This document shows positions 17,128 through 26,299 of a stretch of 64,000 nucleotides of DNA, piece by piece. Every line of letters starts with the position of its first letter. Position 1 is the stretch's first letter. Below the pieces are notes generated by a model, which made no database searches, was not told the origin of the DNA, and saw nothing but the letters and a program-made list of their open reading frames with translations. The DNA lies in contig NZ_JAGGKG010000010.1 of NCBI RefSeq assembly GCF_017873435.1, forward strand, positions 1 to 64,000. Reading direction: 5' to 3'. A program made the translations under genes and the position numbers. This DNA is from Paenibacillus turicensis. Its GTDB lineage: Bacteria; Bacillota; Bacilli; Paenibacillales; Paenibacillaceae.

Positions 17128-17890
17128 TCACTCCGTAAACAATATTGGAATGTGGACGAATCTGGACGGCGAAGCCAAGTCGATCAAACTCTCCACATCC
17201 CTTTTTCTCCTTTAATACAACCCTTCGTCTAGCAACCCGGCAGGCTTCCGCTACCGCCTCTTCAGACAATGCAGTATGGTTTGCCAAGCTACGCAGAGGA
17301 GACAATGAGGAGGACTCCATCACAGGGTGACGGAACATTGGATCAAAATAAACGACGTCCACACTTCGATCAGGCATCTTTTTTAACAAGCTAAGATGAT
17401 CTTGATGGTGCACTTCAATTCGTGCAAGAGCCTCATCAAACGCAGGTACAGAGGAGGTATATGTAATTAACCCCGTATAGAGCAATGCTGCTAGCTCCTG
17501 AGAAGCCTCCACTGCGGTCACCTTTCCTTGCTCCCCAACACCGACGGCAAACATCATACTATCTGCACCAAGACCTGCAGTACAATCTAAAACATGATCA
17601 CCCGCTTGAATTCCTGCCACTTCGAGCATAACGTCTGGAACTCCTTTGAAATAACGTTTTGCTCTAACAAACGCCATACTGGGATGGAAAAACATCATTT
17701 CAGTGTCGGGCTGATATAGACGAATATCCTGCTGTAGCACGACTAATACACTACAACCTCCAGCCTGCTTGGAAACTCCTGCTACAGAGTAGCTTCCTCG
17801 TTCTACATACGTAACACCAAGCTTAGCGGCATACTCTCTTGCACGCTGCTGCGTTTCAGGAAGCGGATCACTTCCCGTTGTAATGACCAA
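17111..17890 (-). CDS. RsmJ-like class I SAM-dependent methyltransferase
   Basis: A 259-aa methyltransferase resembling RsmJ, which methylates 16S rRNA in enterobacteria. The SAM-binding motif is DHVLDCTAGLGADSMMFA and the catalytic-type motif is VVYFDPMFRHP. The N-terminal 70 residues (TQQRAREYAAKLGVTYVERG) match the small N-terminal domain of that family. TTG 17890 follows AAGGGG. The location between mutL and miaA is typical of this bacterial group. The rRNA target is inferred from the family. Confidence 0.8.
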   Translation of the reverse strand: MVITTGSDPLPETQQRAREYAAKLGVTYVERGSYSVAGVSKQAGGCSVLVVLQQDIRLYQPDTEMMFFHPSMAFVRAKRYFKGVPDVMLEVAGIQAGDHVLDCTAGLGADSMMFAVGVGEQGKVTAVEASQELAALLYTGLITYTSSVPAFDEALARIEVHHQDHLSLLKKMPDRSVDVVYFDPMFRHPVMESSSLSPLRSLANHTALSEEAVAEACRVARRRVVLKEKKGCGEFDRLGFAVQIRPHSNIVYGVIAVDQ

Positions 17891-17962
17891 CTGCTCGTAC
17901 CCCTTTCCACATTTACAATAATGCCCAATTAAGATTTGTTACATCGCTAATACTTCACTACA

Positions 17963-19975
17963 CTACATAACTCTCTTAAACAGCTTCTCCAAATCGTAGC
18001 TAGAAAAGGAAACAACAATGGGTCTACCATGAGGACAAGTATAAGGCTGCTTACATGCCGCAAGGCGCTGAATTAATGTCGTAGCCTCCTCCGTCGTTAG
18101 CTTCTGATTTGCTTTAATCGAAGCTTTGCAGGACACCAGCGTTGATGATTTCTCTCTTAATTTGGCCAAATCAATTGCGCGCTCATTAAGCACCCATTCC
18201 GCCATTTCCTCAATAATAGAGGCTTCCTCTCCTTGTGGGAACCAATATGGGCAACTAACTACGCGGAAAGTTCCGCCACCAAAATGCTCTAAAATAACGC
18301 CCGCTTTTTGGAACCAGGCTAAGCGATCCTTTAGCTTCTCACTTTCTGCACTCGTGAACTCCATCGTAATCGGGATGAGCAATTCTTGCGACGCATCCTC
18401 AGGTGCACCAAATTTTTCATAATAATATTCATAGTTTACACGTTCATGCGCCGCGTGCTGATCGATTAAGTATAAACCATCTTCATTTTGAGCAATTAAG
18501 TAAGTGCCATGGTGTTGACCAATAAGCGATAGCTCTGGGAAAACAGGCATCTGTGCTTGTTCTTCTGGTGGCATATACAGCATTTCGGACGTTCTAGGAT
18601 CAATGCTAGCCTCCTGATTCTGAGCTAGAGACTGTGAAAACTGAGTAGATTTACCTACTTGACCTGATTGGCTAGATTGACTTGACGGAGTATACCCAAC
18701 TGATGAACCTTTATTGCCTTGTGAATTCACAGGATTCACATTGTAGCTTGTAGCTTGATCTCGGACAAAACCTCGATCGGAGTTTGAACTATTTTGTTGT
18801 TGCAGAGGTGATTGTCCTGGGCTAGATGCAGTATGTGCAGAATGCTCTGGTGCGTGTGCACTTTGTTTTGTTTCCACATTTGGCATCGTATTTTCTGTAA
18901 CGTGATTTGCACTAGGAAAATGAAGCTGTTCCTGAATGACAGATGTGCTACGTCCAATTTTTTGATTGACCACCTGTGGAATGAGCACCTGCTTAGATAA
19001 TACCGCACGCAAGCTTTCTTCAACAAAAAGATTAAGCTCCGCTTCCTTGCTAAATCTTACTTCTAATTTTGCAGGGTGCACATTCACATCTACTAACGTT
19101 GGATGCATATTTAAATTAATAACAGCTAGTGGATAACGATGAATAGGCAATAACGTATGATACGCCCTTAGCATCGCGGCATGTACACCTTGATTCCGAA
19201 TATAACGACCATTAACAATTAAAGAGATGGAGGAACGATTAGAGCGAGTAAGCTCAGGACGTCCAATATATCCTGTTAACGTATAATCCAAATTTTCAGC
19301 CTCGACCTTTAACATCCCTTTAGACGCATTCATGCCATAAATTGCAGCGATCACCTGTAATAAATCACCGTTACCAGGGCTATGAAGTAAAGTATTTCCA
19401 TTATGACGAAAAATAAATGAAATATTTGGATGTGCTAAAGCTTGTCGATACATGACATCTGAAATATGACCTAACTCCGTTTGGATCGTTTTCATATATT
19501 TAAGTCTAGCAGGTGTATTGTAAAATAATTCTTTTACCGTAATATCCGTGCCTTGAGGGGCGGCAATATCTTCATTTTGCTTAAGATTGCCACCTTCGAC
19601 CACAATAATATGTCCTAACCCTGTATCATTACTAGAGGATATAAGCTGTACCTTGGCTACAGATGCTATACTTGGCAAGGCTTCACCACGAAAGCCTAAA
19701 CTACGAATTTGGAACAAATCCCGTTCATGCGCCATTTTGCTAGTTGCATGTCGTAAAAAGGCTAGCTCACAATCCTCCGGCTCGATGCCAGAGCCGTTAT
19801 CAACAACACGAATCAGAGTAAGGCCGCCCTCTTCTGTCGTCACTTCGATTTTCGTTGCACCAGCATCTACCGCATTTTCTACAAGCTCCTTGACGACAGA
19901 GGCAGGACGCTCAACCACTTCTCCAGCCGCAATTTGATTGGCAATATGTTCATCTAGCACTGCAATTCTAGCCAT
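17963..19975 (-). CDS. mutL: DNA mismatch repair protein MutL
   Basis: Couples mismatch recognition by MutS to strand nicking. The N-terminal GHKL ATPase is complete (VKELVENAVDAGATKIE, VVDNGSGIEPEDCELAFLRH, GFRGEALPSIASV). A Ser/Gln-rich linker spans about residues 340-460. The C-terminal domain holds the metal-dependent endonuclease motif DQHAAHERVNYE, plus SCKASIKANQKL and CPHGRPIVV, so this MutL should nick DNA itself, as in bacteria lacking MutH. AAGGAGG precedes the ATG. mutS lies upstream but is separated by a 257-base gap with an inverted-repeat element. Confidence 0.97.
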   Translation of the reverse strand: MARIAVLDEHIANQIAAGEVVERPASVVKELVENAVDAGATKIEVTTEEGGLTLIRVVDNGSGIEPEDCELAFLRHATSKMAHERDLFQIRSLGFRGEALPSIASVAKVQLISSSNDTGLGHIIVVEGGNLKQNEDIAAPQGTDITVKELFYNTPARLKYMKTIQTELGHISDVMYRQALAHPNISFIFRHNGNTLLHSPGNGDLLQVIAAIYGMNASKGMLKVEAENLDYTLTGYIGRPELTRSNRSSISLIVNGRYIRNQGVHAAMLRAYHTLLPIHRYPLAVINLNMHPTLVDVNVHPAKLEVRFSKEAELNLFVEESLRAVLSKQVLIPQVVNQKIGRSTSVIQEQLHFPSANHVTENTMPNVETKQSAHAPEHSAHTASSPGQSPLQQQNSSNSDRGFVRDQATSYNVNPVNSQGNKGSSVGYTPSSQSSQSGQVGKSTQFSQSLAQNQEASIDPRTSEMLYMPPEEQAQMPVFPELSLIGQHHGTYLIAQNEDGLYLIDQHAAHERVNYEYYYEKFGAPEDASQELLIPITMEFTSAESEKLKDRLAWFQKAGVILEHFGGGTFRVVSCPYWFPQGEEASIIEEMAEWVLNERAIDLAKLREKSSTLVSCKASIKANQKLTTEEATTLIQRLAACKQPYTCPHGRPIVVSFSSYDLEKLFKRVM

Positions 19976-20032
19976 ATATATCCTCCTTACCTACGTTAAT
20001 CAAATTTACTGAGAATATTCAGGCTCAATCTT

Positions 20033-20212
20033 GAAATTAGTGCTTGACCGCTAACCCAAACTAGCGAAGAGACAGAGAGATTCTGAAGATTGTCTCTTAA
20101 AATTAAATTCCACCCAAAAAAACTTCAATAAAAGGAATATGATTTTAACAACAATCGCAAGAACTCTCTGGATCGTAGCCACCAGTCTCCAGTCGAGTCA
20201 AGTACTAATTTC
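20033..20212 (-). repeat. 180-bp inverted-repeat element between mutS and mutL
   Basis: Bounded by GAAATTAGTGCTTGAC at 20033-20048 and its near-perfect inverse GTCAAGTACTAATTTC at 20197-20212 (15 of 16 match). On the minus strand it contains three short hairpins: CTGG-N10-CCAG, AAGAGAC...GTCTCTT and CGCTA...TAGCG. No ORF is present. A 67-base segment at its mutS-proximal end recurs at 56904-56971. A MITE, an insertion-sequence remnant or a structured RNA would all fit. No target-site duplication was recognised. Confidence 0.7.
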
Positions 20213-20232
20213 TAATTAGAACCTATATTCAA

Positions 20233-23037
20233 TTAGAAGCTTAAGTGCTGTACCTTTTGCTTCAACTCATTAACAAGCTGCATCGCTTGCAGTGGTGTCA
20301 TGTTCATGAGGTCTGCATTTTTGACCATCTGTACGAGCTTTTTGTACTCAGCTTCATGCGGATTTGGCTTGTTCTTTTTCGGTGACTCTATTTCATCAAA
20401 AATAGAGAGCTGAACCACCTCTTCGCGGGTTTCAGACGTTGCTGTTACTGTTGATCTTTCTTCTGTTAATGTTACTTCTGTTGTAGCTACTGCATCATAC
20501 TCAAGTTGAGATTCCTTCGCCAAGGATGGCAATTCCCCTCTATCTGCGTTCAGGGCTGTAGCTTCAAGTAGTGTTGGCTCTTTTCCATCTACGACAGCTT
20601 CCTTGTTACCTGTAGTCTGTTCTTTAGCCGCTGCCACCTCACTAGTGGCCTGCTCTAAGCTCTGTAACAGGTTATACGCTCGATCAATAATATTTTCAGG
20701 CAAGCCCGCAAGTCTTGCACAATAAATACCATAGCTCGTATCTGCCGCGCCAGGGATTAACTTCCGCAAGAAATGCACCTTATCTCCACTTTCCTGAACT
20801 GCCATACAAAAGTTGCTAAGCCCTTTTAGACTACTCTCCAAATGCGCAAGCTCATGGAAATGGGTAGAGACTAATGATTTACATCCAATATGGTCATGTA
20901 CATATTCAATCACAGCTTGGGCAATCGCCATCCCCTCGCTGCTTGAGGTGCCTCTGCCTAGCTCATCTATAATAATCAAGCTACGTTTTGTCGCTTTTTC
21001 GGTCATGACTTGAATATCTGCCATTTCCACCATAAACGTACTTTGACCACCGATCAAATCGTCCGCCGCCCCAATACGTGTAAAAATGCGGTCTATCATC
21101 GGAATGGTCGCTTGAGTAGCTGGTACAAAGCTACCAATCTGCGCCATAATCGTAATAAGTGCAACCTGACGCATATAGGTGCTTTTCCCCGCCATATTTG
21201 GACCTGTAATGAGCAAAATGTTGCCTTCCTCTTGGTTTAAACGGCTGTGGTTCGCAATAAACGCAGCATCCTTCATCACAGCTTCAACAACAGGATGGCG
21301 CCCTTGCTCAATGACAAGCTCGTAACCATCAGTCAGCTTAGGCTTCACATAACCATTTGTTGCCGCTACGACCGCAAGGGATCGATAAACATCAATTTCA
21401 GCGATTTGCTCTGCCACTTGCTTTAAGCGTGTAATATTACCTGCAATCCATTCTCTAAGCTCTGTGAATAAGGTAAGCTCAAGGTCTACCATTTTTTCTT
21501 CTGCTTCTAGGATTAACGTTTCCTTCTCTTTCAGTTCAGGTGTAACAAAACGTTCTGCATTCGCTAAGGTCTGTTTACGCTCGTATCTACCTTCTGGCAA
21601 CGCTGATAGATTAGATTTAGTTACCTCAATATAATAGCCAAACACTTTGTTATAGCCAATTTTCAGAGACTTAATCCCTGTTGCCGCGCGCTCCCTCGCC
21701 TCTAGCTCTGCAATCCAGCGTTTGCCACTTTGACCTGCTTCTCGATATTCATCAAGGCGTGCATGATAACCGTCCTTTATAATCCCACCATCTCGAATAG
21801 AGACAGGCGGTTCCTCCATGATTGCCGACTCAATTTTGCCTGCAATGTCCTCACACTCATCCATTACGGAGGCGATAGATTTAAGCGTTGTAGAGGATGA
21901 ATCTAGTAAAAGCGCACGAATTGCAGGAATTTGTCGTAGTGACAGCTTAAGTGCAACTAGATCACGTCCATTTGCATTACCAAAAGCAATCCGACCAACA
22001 AGTCGCTCCAAATCATAAATTTCCTGCAAAGCTAGCTTGAGCTCCTCACGTAGCATAAATGCGTCATAGAGGTGAGCAACCGCCTCCTGCCGTTCTTCGA
22101 TCAGACTACGCCCCATTAATGGTTTATCGATAAAGCGGCGCAACATACGCGAGCCCATTGACGTTTCTGTATGATCGAGCAGCCAGAGCAAGGTTCCCTT
22201 TTTAGCACGTTCACGCACCGTTTCCACTAACTCCAGATTACGACGTGTAAACGGGTCCAAAATCATAAACTGCTCCGGCTCATAGGCAGAAATTTGAGTT
22301 AATTGTCCAAGAGAACGCTTTTGCGTTTCGTTCAGATAACCTACAAGCAAGGCAATACAGCCTTTACGTTCCTCTTCAAGTCGAGTCCAAGCCGCTTCAC
22401 CAAACTGCTGGCGAGCCTGCTCCTCCTTAGGCTTGTCCCATGCTGTGTACACGATCGTTTTGCCTAAAGCGAATTGTTGCTCCTGTAGCCAACCGATAAG
22501 CTGTGCATCCCCAATGATTTCAGCAGGATCATATAAACCTACCTCATCCCTTAACCATTCGAGACGGGCAAACGAAGAGGTCACATACAGCTCTCCAGTA
22601 GATAAATCACAAGCGGTTAACGCCATCGTCTCCCCTGTCTGCGATACACAAAGGATATAGTTGTTGGCACGCTCACCGACAATTTTGCCTTCCATCACGG
22701 TTCCAGGTGTGACCACACGAATAATTTCTCGGCGCACAATCCCTTTTGCCGCAGCAGGGTCCTCCACTTGTTCACAAATGGCAACCTTATAGCCCTTTTC
22801 AATCAATCGCTGAATATAGTTTTCAGCAGAATGGTAAGGAACCCCACACATCGGGATTTTCTCAGCAGTGCCACCTTCTCGTCCTGTTAACGTAATATCT
22901 AATTCCTTTGCGGCAAGGATCGCATCATCAAAAAACATTTCATAAAAATCACCTAATCGAAAAAAAAGAAAGGCATCTTGTGCCTGTGCCTTTACGCTTA
23001 AATATTGTTGAATCATTGGAGTATATGTATTCCCCAT
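20233..23037 (-). CDS. mutS: DNA mismatch repair protein MutS
   Basis: Recognises mismatches and recruits MutL. The mismatch-reading Phe-x-Glu is in FRLGDFYEMFFDDA near the N-terminus. The ATPase domain shows Walker A TGPNMAGKSTYMRQ, Walker B IIIDELGRGTSSSEG and STHFHELAHL. At 934 aa it is longer than common homologues because of an Ala/Thr/Glu-rich, low-complexity stretch of about 90 residues before the conserved C-terminal VVQLSIFDEI segment. ATG 23037 follows GGAGGG; a TTG 15 bases upstream overlaps that site. It is followed by mutL after the repeat element. Confidence 0.97.
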   Translation of the reverse strand: MGNTYTPMIQQYLSVKAQAQDAFLFFRLGDFYEMFFDDAILAAKELDITLTGREGGTAEKIPMCGVPYHSAENYIQRLIEKGYKVAICEQVEDPAAAKGIVRREIIRVVTPGTVMEGKIVGERANNYILCVSQTGETMALTACDLSTGELYVTSSFARLEWLRDEVGLYDPAEIIGDAQLIGWLQEQQFALGKTIVYTAWDKPKEEQARQQFGEAAWTRLEEERKGCIALLVGYLNETQKRSLGQLTQISAYEPEQFMILDPFTRRNLELVETVRERAKKGTLLWLLDHTETSMGSRMLRRFIDKPLMGRSLIEERQEAVAHLYDAFMLREELKLALQEIYDLERLVGRIAFGNANGRDLVALKLSLRQIPAIRALLLDSSSTTLKSIASVMDECEDIAGKIESAIMEEPPVSIRDGGIIKDGYHARLDEYREAGQSGKRWIAELEARERAATGIKSLKIGYNKVFGYYIEVTKSNLSALPEGRYERKQTLANAERFVTPELKEKETLILEAEEKMVDLELTLFTELREWIAGNITRLKQVAEQIAEIDVYRSLAVVAATNGYVKPKLTDGYELVIEQGRHPVVEAVMKDAAFIANHSRLNQEEGNILLITGPNMAGKSTYMRQVALITIMAQIGSFVPATQATIPMIDRIFTRIGAADDLIGGQSTFMVEMADIQVMTEKATKRSLIIIDELGRGTSSSEGMAIAQAVIEYVHDHIGCKSLVSTHFHELAHLESSLKGLSNFCMAVQESGDKVHFLRKLIPGAADTSYGIYCARLAGLPENIIDRAYNLLQSLEQATSEVAAAKEQTTGNKEAVVDGKEPTLLEATALNADRGELPSLAKESQLEYDAVATTEVTLTEERSTVTATSETREEVVQLSIFDEIESPKKNKPNPHEAEYKKLVQMVKNADLMNMTPLQAMQLVNELKQKVQHLSF

Positions 23038-23115
23038 CTTATAACCCTCCAAGCTAAAAATCAGAACTTAAATGATACCATAGATCTCTATTATATCAGA
23101 AAGATGGGGCTTCTT

Positions 23116-24582
23116 TTACAAAATAATTTCTAATTTCCAGCTCTGGCGTATATCGGCTTGCTCATCCCACGTTTTCTCAGAGGAAATTGCCTTAAATAAT
23201 GGGTCAATATATTTCTCATATTGAGAGTAAGAGGATAGAAATTTTATTTGTTTTATAAGCGGGGGGATGACTTTTCTTATTACGGCTTGATCCCCTTGAT
23301 AAAAAGCATCATACACCACTTCATCTGCTAGTGGACGAAGGTTAAGCTCTTTGTGATGAATCATAATTAATTTTACTAATGCCAACACACCTTTTGTAAC
23401 AAGTGGAGAAATAAGGAAGCTAGGCAACGTCCGATACTCAAAGCCACCGTAATCCTTAATCCGAAAATCACCTAAAAAACCATAACGGGGTCTTCGTTTC
23501 AGACTGCTCCCATCCTCAAGCACAAATACAAGTAATGCTAAGTAGTTATCAAGTACATGAAGTAGCTCGGGGGTAAGTGTCACACCACTAAAATGCAAAT
23601 GTCCACCAAGGCAAAAGCCCCGTCGTGGCATCCCCCCTGCCTGCCATATCAGCGAACGATCGCTAATCATGTTGTAGGCAGTACGGAAGCTACCTAGGAG
23701 ATGCTTCATCAATTGTCTAGGCTCCTGCGCTGGCTCAGGTCTTAGCTCTGCCAGTGGAAAACGCAATCTACCTTCAATCCGCACCGAATCACAGCCTGCA
23801 TTTCCAATCCGATTCAAAAATTTTGCCGCAGGCACCACCTTCCCACGCTTAGGATCAAATAAAATAAACTCGGGATCCATCCCAATTTGCAGGGCAGGCT
23901 TGACGCACTCATTATTTTCATTTTCAATGTGACTTAAAACTTTTGATATCGCATTTAAAAATGTAATTGCTGTACTTTCTTCGGTTAAATCAGGATAAGG
24001 GATAACATGGTGCACGATACAAGGCTGGTCTTCGGCAATTGAAATCGTCACCTCACCCGTATCCAAACCCAAGGCGTAACAGGCACGTATCGCCGCCATT
24101 TCTAGCTTGCTCCAACGTTTGGAATCACGATCGGGTTGATCTAGATTTGTCCAGATTGGTTGTGTTTGTATCTGTTCTCCTTCTTGCTCCTGACCTTGTA
24201 ATTTTGCTTGTGCAGGGGATAATTTAATGATTTGAATCGCCTTTAATCTAAACAAGCTCACCTTGTAATACTGACAGTAATCGTTGGAATCCCGCACTTC
24301 TCCCCAATTGACCGCGACACCACTCTTAGACAATCGGTTTGTAATCTCCGTTTTCCCAACTGAGGCATTAATCCATGCACCACGATTAGTTTCCATCGAG
24401 ACACCATAGACACCCTTAACCAATTTCTCTAAATTTAAATGCTTAAATGAAAACTGCAATTTGCTTTTGGTAAGCGAGTACACACGTAACTGCGGTGTAT
24501 GTTGCTGACACAGATGTTGCAGCCTGCTGGCCTCTTGGACAGTTTTTACGTTCAAAATTATTGCAGGTATTTCCACCGACAT
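23116..24582 (-). CDS. Putative COOH-NH2 ligase (phiEco32-like amidoligase type 2)
   Basis: A 488-aa protein whose C-terminal half matches the predicted amidoligase family distantly related to glutamine synthetase and gamma-glutamyl-cysteine ligase. Signature pieces are GMDPEFILFDPKRGKVVPA, ELRPEPAQEPRQL, FCLGGHLHFSGV and GDFRIKDYGGFEYRTLPSF; acidic and His residues in these would bind metal and ATP. The N-terminal 200 residues are unlike any enzyme I know. The family is thought to form amide bonds between peptides or amino acids; no substrate is known here. It lies between mutS and cotE, so a spore-envelope role is possible but only inferred. GAGGG precedes the ATG. Confidence 0.75.
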   Translation of the reverse strand: MSVEIPAIILNVKTVQEASRLQHLCQQHTPQLRVYSLTKSKLQFSFKHLNLEKLVKGVYGVSMETNRGAWINASVGKTEITNRLSKSGVAVNWGEVRDSNDYCQYYKVSLFRLKAIQIIKLSPAQAKLQGQEQEGEQIQTQPIWTNLDQPDRDSKRWSKLEMAAIRACYALGLDTGEVTISIAEDQPCIVHHVIPYPDLTEESTAITFLNAISKVLSHIENENNECVKPALQIGMDPEFILFDPKRGKVVPAAKFLNRIGNAGCDSVRIEGRLRFPLAELRPEPAQEPRQLMKHLLGSFRTAYNMISDRSLIWQAGGMPRRGFCLGGHLHFSGVTLTPELLHVLDNYLALLVFVLEDGSSLKRRPRYGFLGDFRIKDYGGFEYRTLPSFLISPLVTKGVLALVKLIMIHHKELNLRPLADEVVYDAFYQGDQAVIRKVIPPLIKQIKFLSSYSQYEKYIDPLFKAISSEKTWDEQADIRQSWKLEIIL

Positions 24583-24651
24583 TGTAATCCCTCACTTTTA
24601 TGTATTAAGCCATCATCCAAACTTTATTTTCAAAATAAATATACATTTTTC

Positions 24652-24675
24652 CAAAAAAAGAGGGCGACCGCCCTC
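24652..24675 (-). terminator. Intrinsic terminator after cotE
   Basis: On the minus strand GAGGGC-GGTC-GCCCTC forms a perfect six-pair hairpin followed by a seven-T run. It separates cotE from the amidoligase gene. Confidence 0.85.
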
Positions 24676-24747
24676 GACGACGCCGCCCCTGCCGCATATA
24701 TTAGACTATAATCACTTAAGCTACACCGCTAAGGGCGGCTGTTACAC

Positions 24748-25293
24748 TTACAACTCATCGTCGAGCAAATCAGGATCTAAGTCCTCATAGTCTCCATCCT
24801 CAGAAGCAAAATCAAAGTCCTTATCTTCAAAGTCGCCCCCCGGCACGACGAGGACATTGAGTTTTGTTTCAGCCACCAACTCAACTGCAAACTCTCTTTC
24901 AACACGAATGGCTACACGACCATCGCCAGAAATACTAGCTTCTACAGTGCTTGGTTCTTGTGTAGCCTCGGCAGAGACCTCAACCGATGATGAACGGTGT
25001 CTGGCGTCCAAGAAATGGAGCGGCACATTTTCTACATACGAAACCGTTTCCTTCGCTACTTCTGTCTGTGAGTTTTTGTCATAAGAGTACCAGATGTTGA
25101 TATCGTAAGTACCAATAACCTCAATTCCGTCACCTGCCGCAACTGCTTCATATTGGTGATTGATGATCCATGCACCTAATATGCTCGCAGGCTTGTTGGG
25201 TGGTGTAACGGTATGTGTTACGGTAGAGAACTTACGACCTCTTCCACAGATCGCTTTCGTAATAATCTCTCTACTTTGATATTTCAATGACAT
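24748..25293 (-). CDS. cotE: Outer spore coat morphogenetic protein CotE
   Basis: CotE directs assembly of the outer coat of the spore. The 181-aa protein has the family core: REIITKAICGRGRKFS at the N-terminus, then PNKPASILGAWIINHQYEAV, a beta-rich middle (GTYDINIWYSYDKNSQTEVA) and an acidic tail (EDGDYEDLDPDLLDDEL) as in Bacillus CotE. ATG 25293 follows GGAGGAGG seven bases upstream. A sigma-E-like -10 lies upstream. Confidence 0.95.
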   Translation of the reverse strand: MSLKYQSREIITKAICGRGRKFSTVTHTVTPPNKPASILGAWIINHQYEAVAAGDGIEVIGTYDINIWYSYDKNSQTEVAKETVSYVENVPLHFLDARHRSSSVEVSAEATQEPSTVEASISGDGRVAIRVEREFAVELVAETKLNVLVVPGGDFEDKDFDFASEDGDYEDLDPDLLDDEL

Positions 25294-25325
25294 GTTTAGA
25301 ACCTCCTCCATACGTCTTTCACTTA

Positions 25326-25355
25326 AGTGTATGCAGGACATGGGCAAATGTTGAT
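25326..25355 (-). promoter_or_regulatory. Possible sigma-E promoter of cotE
   Basis: On the minus strand CATACACT (25333-25326) matches the sigma-E -10 consensus, and ATCAACAT (25355-25348) is a partial match to the -35 at a 14-base spacing. In Bacillus cotE has a sigma-E promoter, which fits; the -35 match alone is weak. Confidence 0.4.
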
Positions 25356-25494
25356 TATCTTTACAATAAAATTAAATGTTCTTATTTTTGAGCAGTAATA
25401 TAACTGCTGGACAAGCTTATTTTTAAGATTGAATCGGCTTTTGAACAGATCCTTCCTATTTATATTATTGAAGAAAATAAAAATAAATGAATTC

Positions 25495-25562
25495 ATGGAA
25501 AGTTAGCTTTACATTCGTTTCATTTAAGAGTATGATTTGAGTATGGAAAGCAAACTTTCCAT
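25495..25562 (+). promoter_or_regulatory. Promoter and operators of the XRE/membrane protein pair
   Basis: TTTACA (25508-25513) and TATGAT (25531-25536) with a 17-base spacer form a promoter. A perfect palindrome, ATGGAAAG-CAAA-CTTTCCAT, lies at 25543-25562 just after the -10, and a partial copy, ATGGAAAG-TTAG-CTTT, at 25495-25510 touches the -35. Two copies flanking the promoter suggest autorepression by the XRE protein encoded next. Confidence 0.7.
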
Positions 25563-25577
25563 TTAAGGAGGTGTATC

Positions 25578-25787
25578 GTGAAAAACCGGTTAGAAGAAAT
25601 ACGAAAGCAAAGAGGAATTAAACAGGAGGAGCTTGCAGCTACACTTGAGGTTTCTCGCCAAACGATCGGTTCATTAGAAAATGGTCGTTATAACCCTTCC
25701 ATTACACTCGCGTTTAAAATTGCTCGATATTTTGGAATGTCAATTGAAGAGATATTTATTTACGAGGAAGAGGAGGATGGAAAATGA
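25578..25787 (+). CDS. Small XRE-family transcriptional regulator
   Basis: A 69-aa single-domain helix-turn-helix protein (RLEEIRKQRGIKQEELAATL, then SRQTIGSLENGRYNPSITLA) ending in an acidic tail, like the YozG/YvaO group. The GTG start follows AAGGAGGTG. It overlaps the next gene by four bases (ATGA), so it and the membrane protein form a regulator-target pair. The palindromes at 25495-25562 are the likely operators. Confidence 0.88.
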   Translation: MKNRLEEIRKQRGIKQEELAATLEVSRQTIGSLENGRYNPSITLAFKIARYFGMSIEEIFIYEEEEDGK

Positions 25788-26215
25788 GAAAAAGTATAAA
25801 AGATTATTTTTTCACAGTATTAGGTCTTGTTATATTAGGCGTTAGTCTGTATTTGATAAAATCAGTTCCAGATCCACAAGGGATTATGCTTAGACTACCT
25901 TCTGTTTTAATTGGAATCGGTAGTGGTCTTTTTGGTGTTGGAATAGGTAATGTCATTTCACACAACGTAATGAAAAAAAATCCAAAGCTACAGAAACAGC
26001 ATACAATTAACCAAAACGATGAACGTAACGTTACTATAAACAATCTTGCGAAAGCTAAAGCATTTGATCTCATGACCTTTATGTTAGGTGCTTTAATGTT
26101 GTCCTTTGCTATTATGGGAACAGAGATGACGTCTACCTTACTCTTAGTTGGTGCCTATCTATTTATACATGGCTATAAAATTTACTATATGTACGCATAT
26201 AACAAACAAATGTAG
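25784..26215 (+). CDS. Four-helix membrane protein paired with an XRE regulator
   Basis: A 143-aa membrane protein with four predicted helices (TVLGLVILGVSLYLI; LPSVLIGIGSGLFGVGIGNV; FDLMTFMLGALMLSFAIMG; STLLLVGAYLFIHGYKIYYM). The cytoplasmic loop carries NQNDERNVTINNLAKAKAFD, a motif shared by small membrane proteins that accompany XRE regulators in Firmicutes. Function is unknown; immunity or stress sensing are possibilities. It is translationally coupled to the regulator. Confidence 0.7.
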   Translation: MRKSIKDYFFTVLGLVILGVSLYLIKSVPDPQGIMLRLPSVLIGIGSGLFGVGIGNVISHNVMKKNPKLQKQHTINQNDERNVTINNLAKAKAFDLMTFMLGALMLSFAIMGTEMTSTLLLVGAYLFIHGYKIYYMYAYNKQM

Positions 26216-26224
26216 GGATAACGC

Positions 26225-26278
26225 AAAAAAACGGAGTAAAGCGTAAGGGACTCCTCCCTATGGCTCTACTCCGCTTTT
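26225..26278. terminator. Bidirectional terminator
   Basis: CGGAGTA (26232-26238) pairs with TACTCCG (26267-26273), with an inner GGGA...TCCC stem. A T run follows in the rightward direction and seven T on the minus strand. It lies between the two convergent genes. Confidence 0.8.
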
Positions 26279-26299
26279 GTTGTTAACAGCACTTATCCA

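Noticed and set aside
18736-19026. Leftward 96-codon frame inside mutL
   Set aside because: It overlaps the MutL linker in another frame and lacks a start site; a shadow of the Ser/Gln-rich region.
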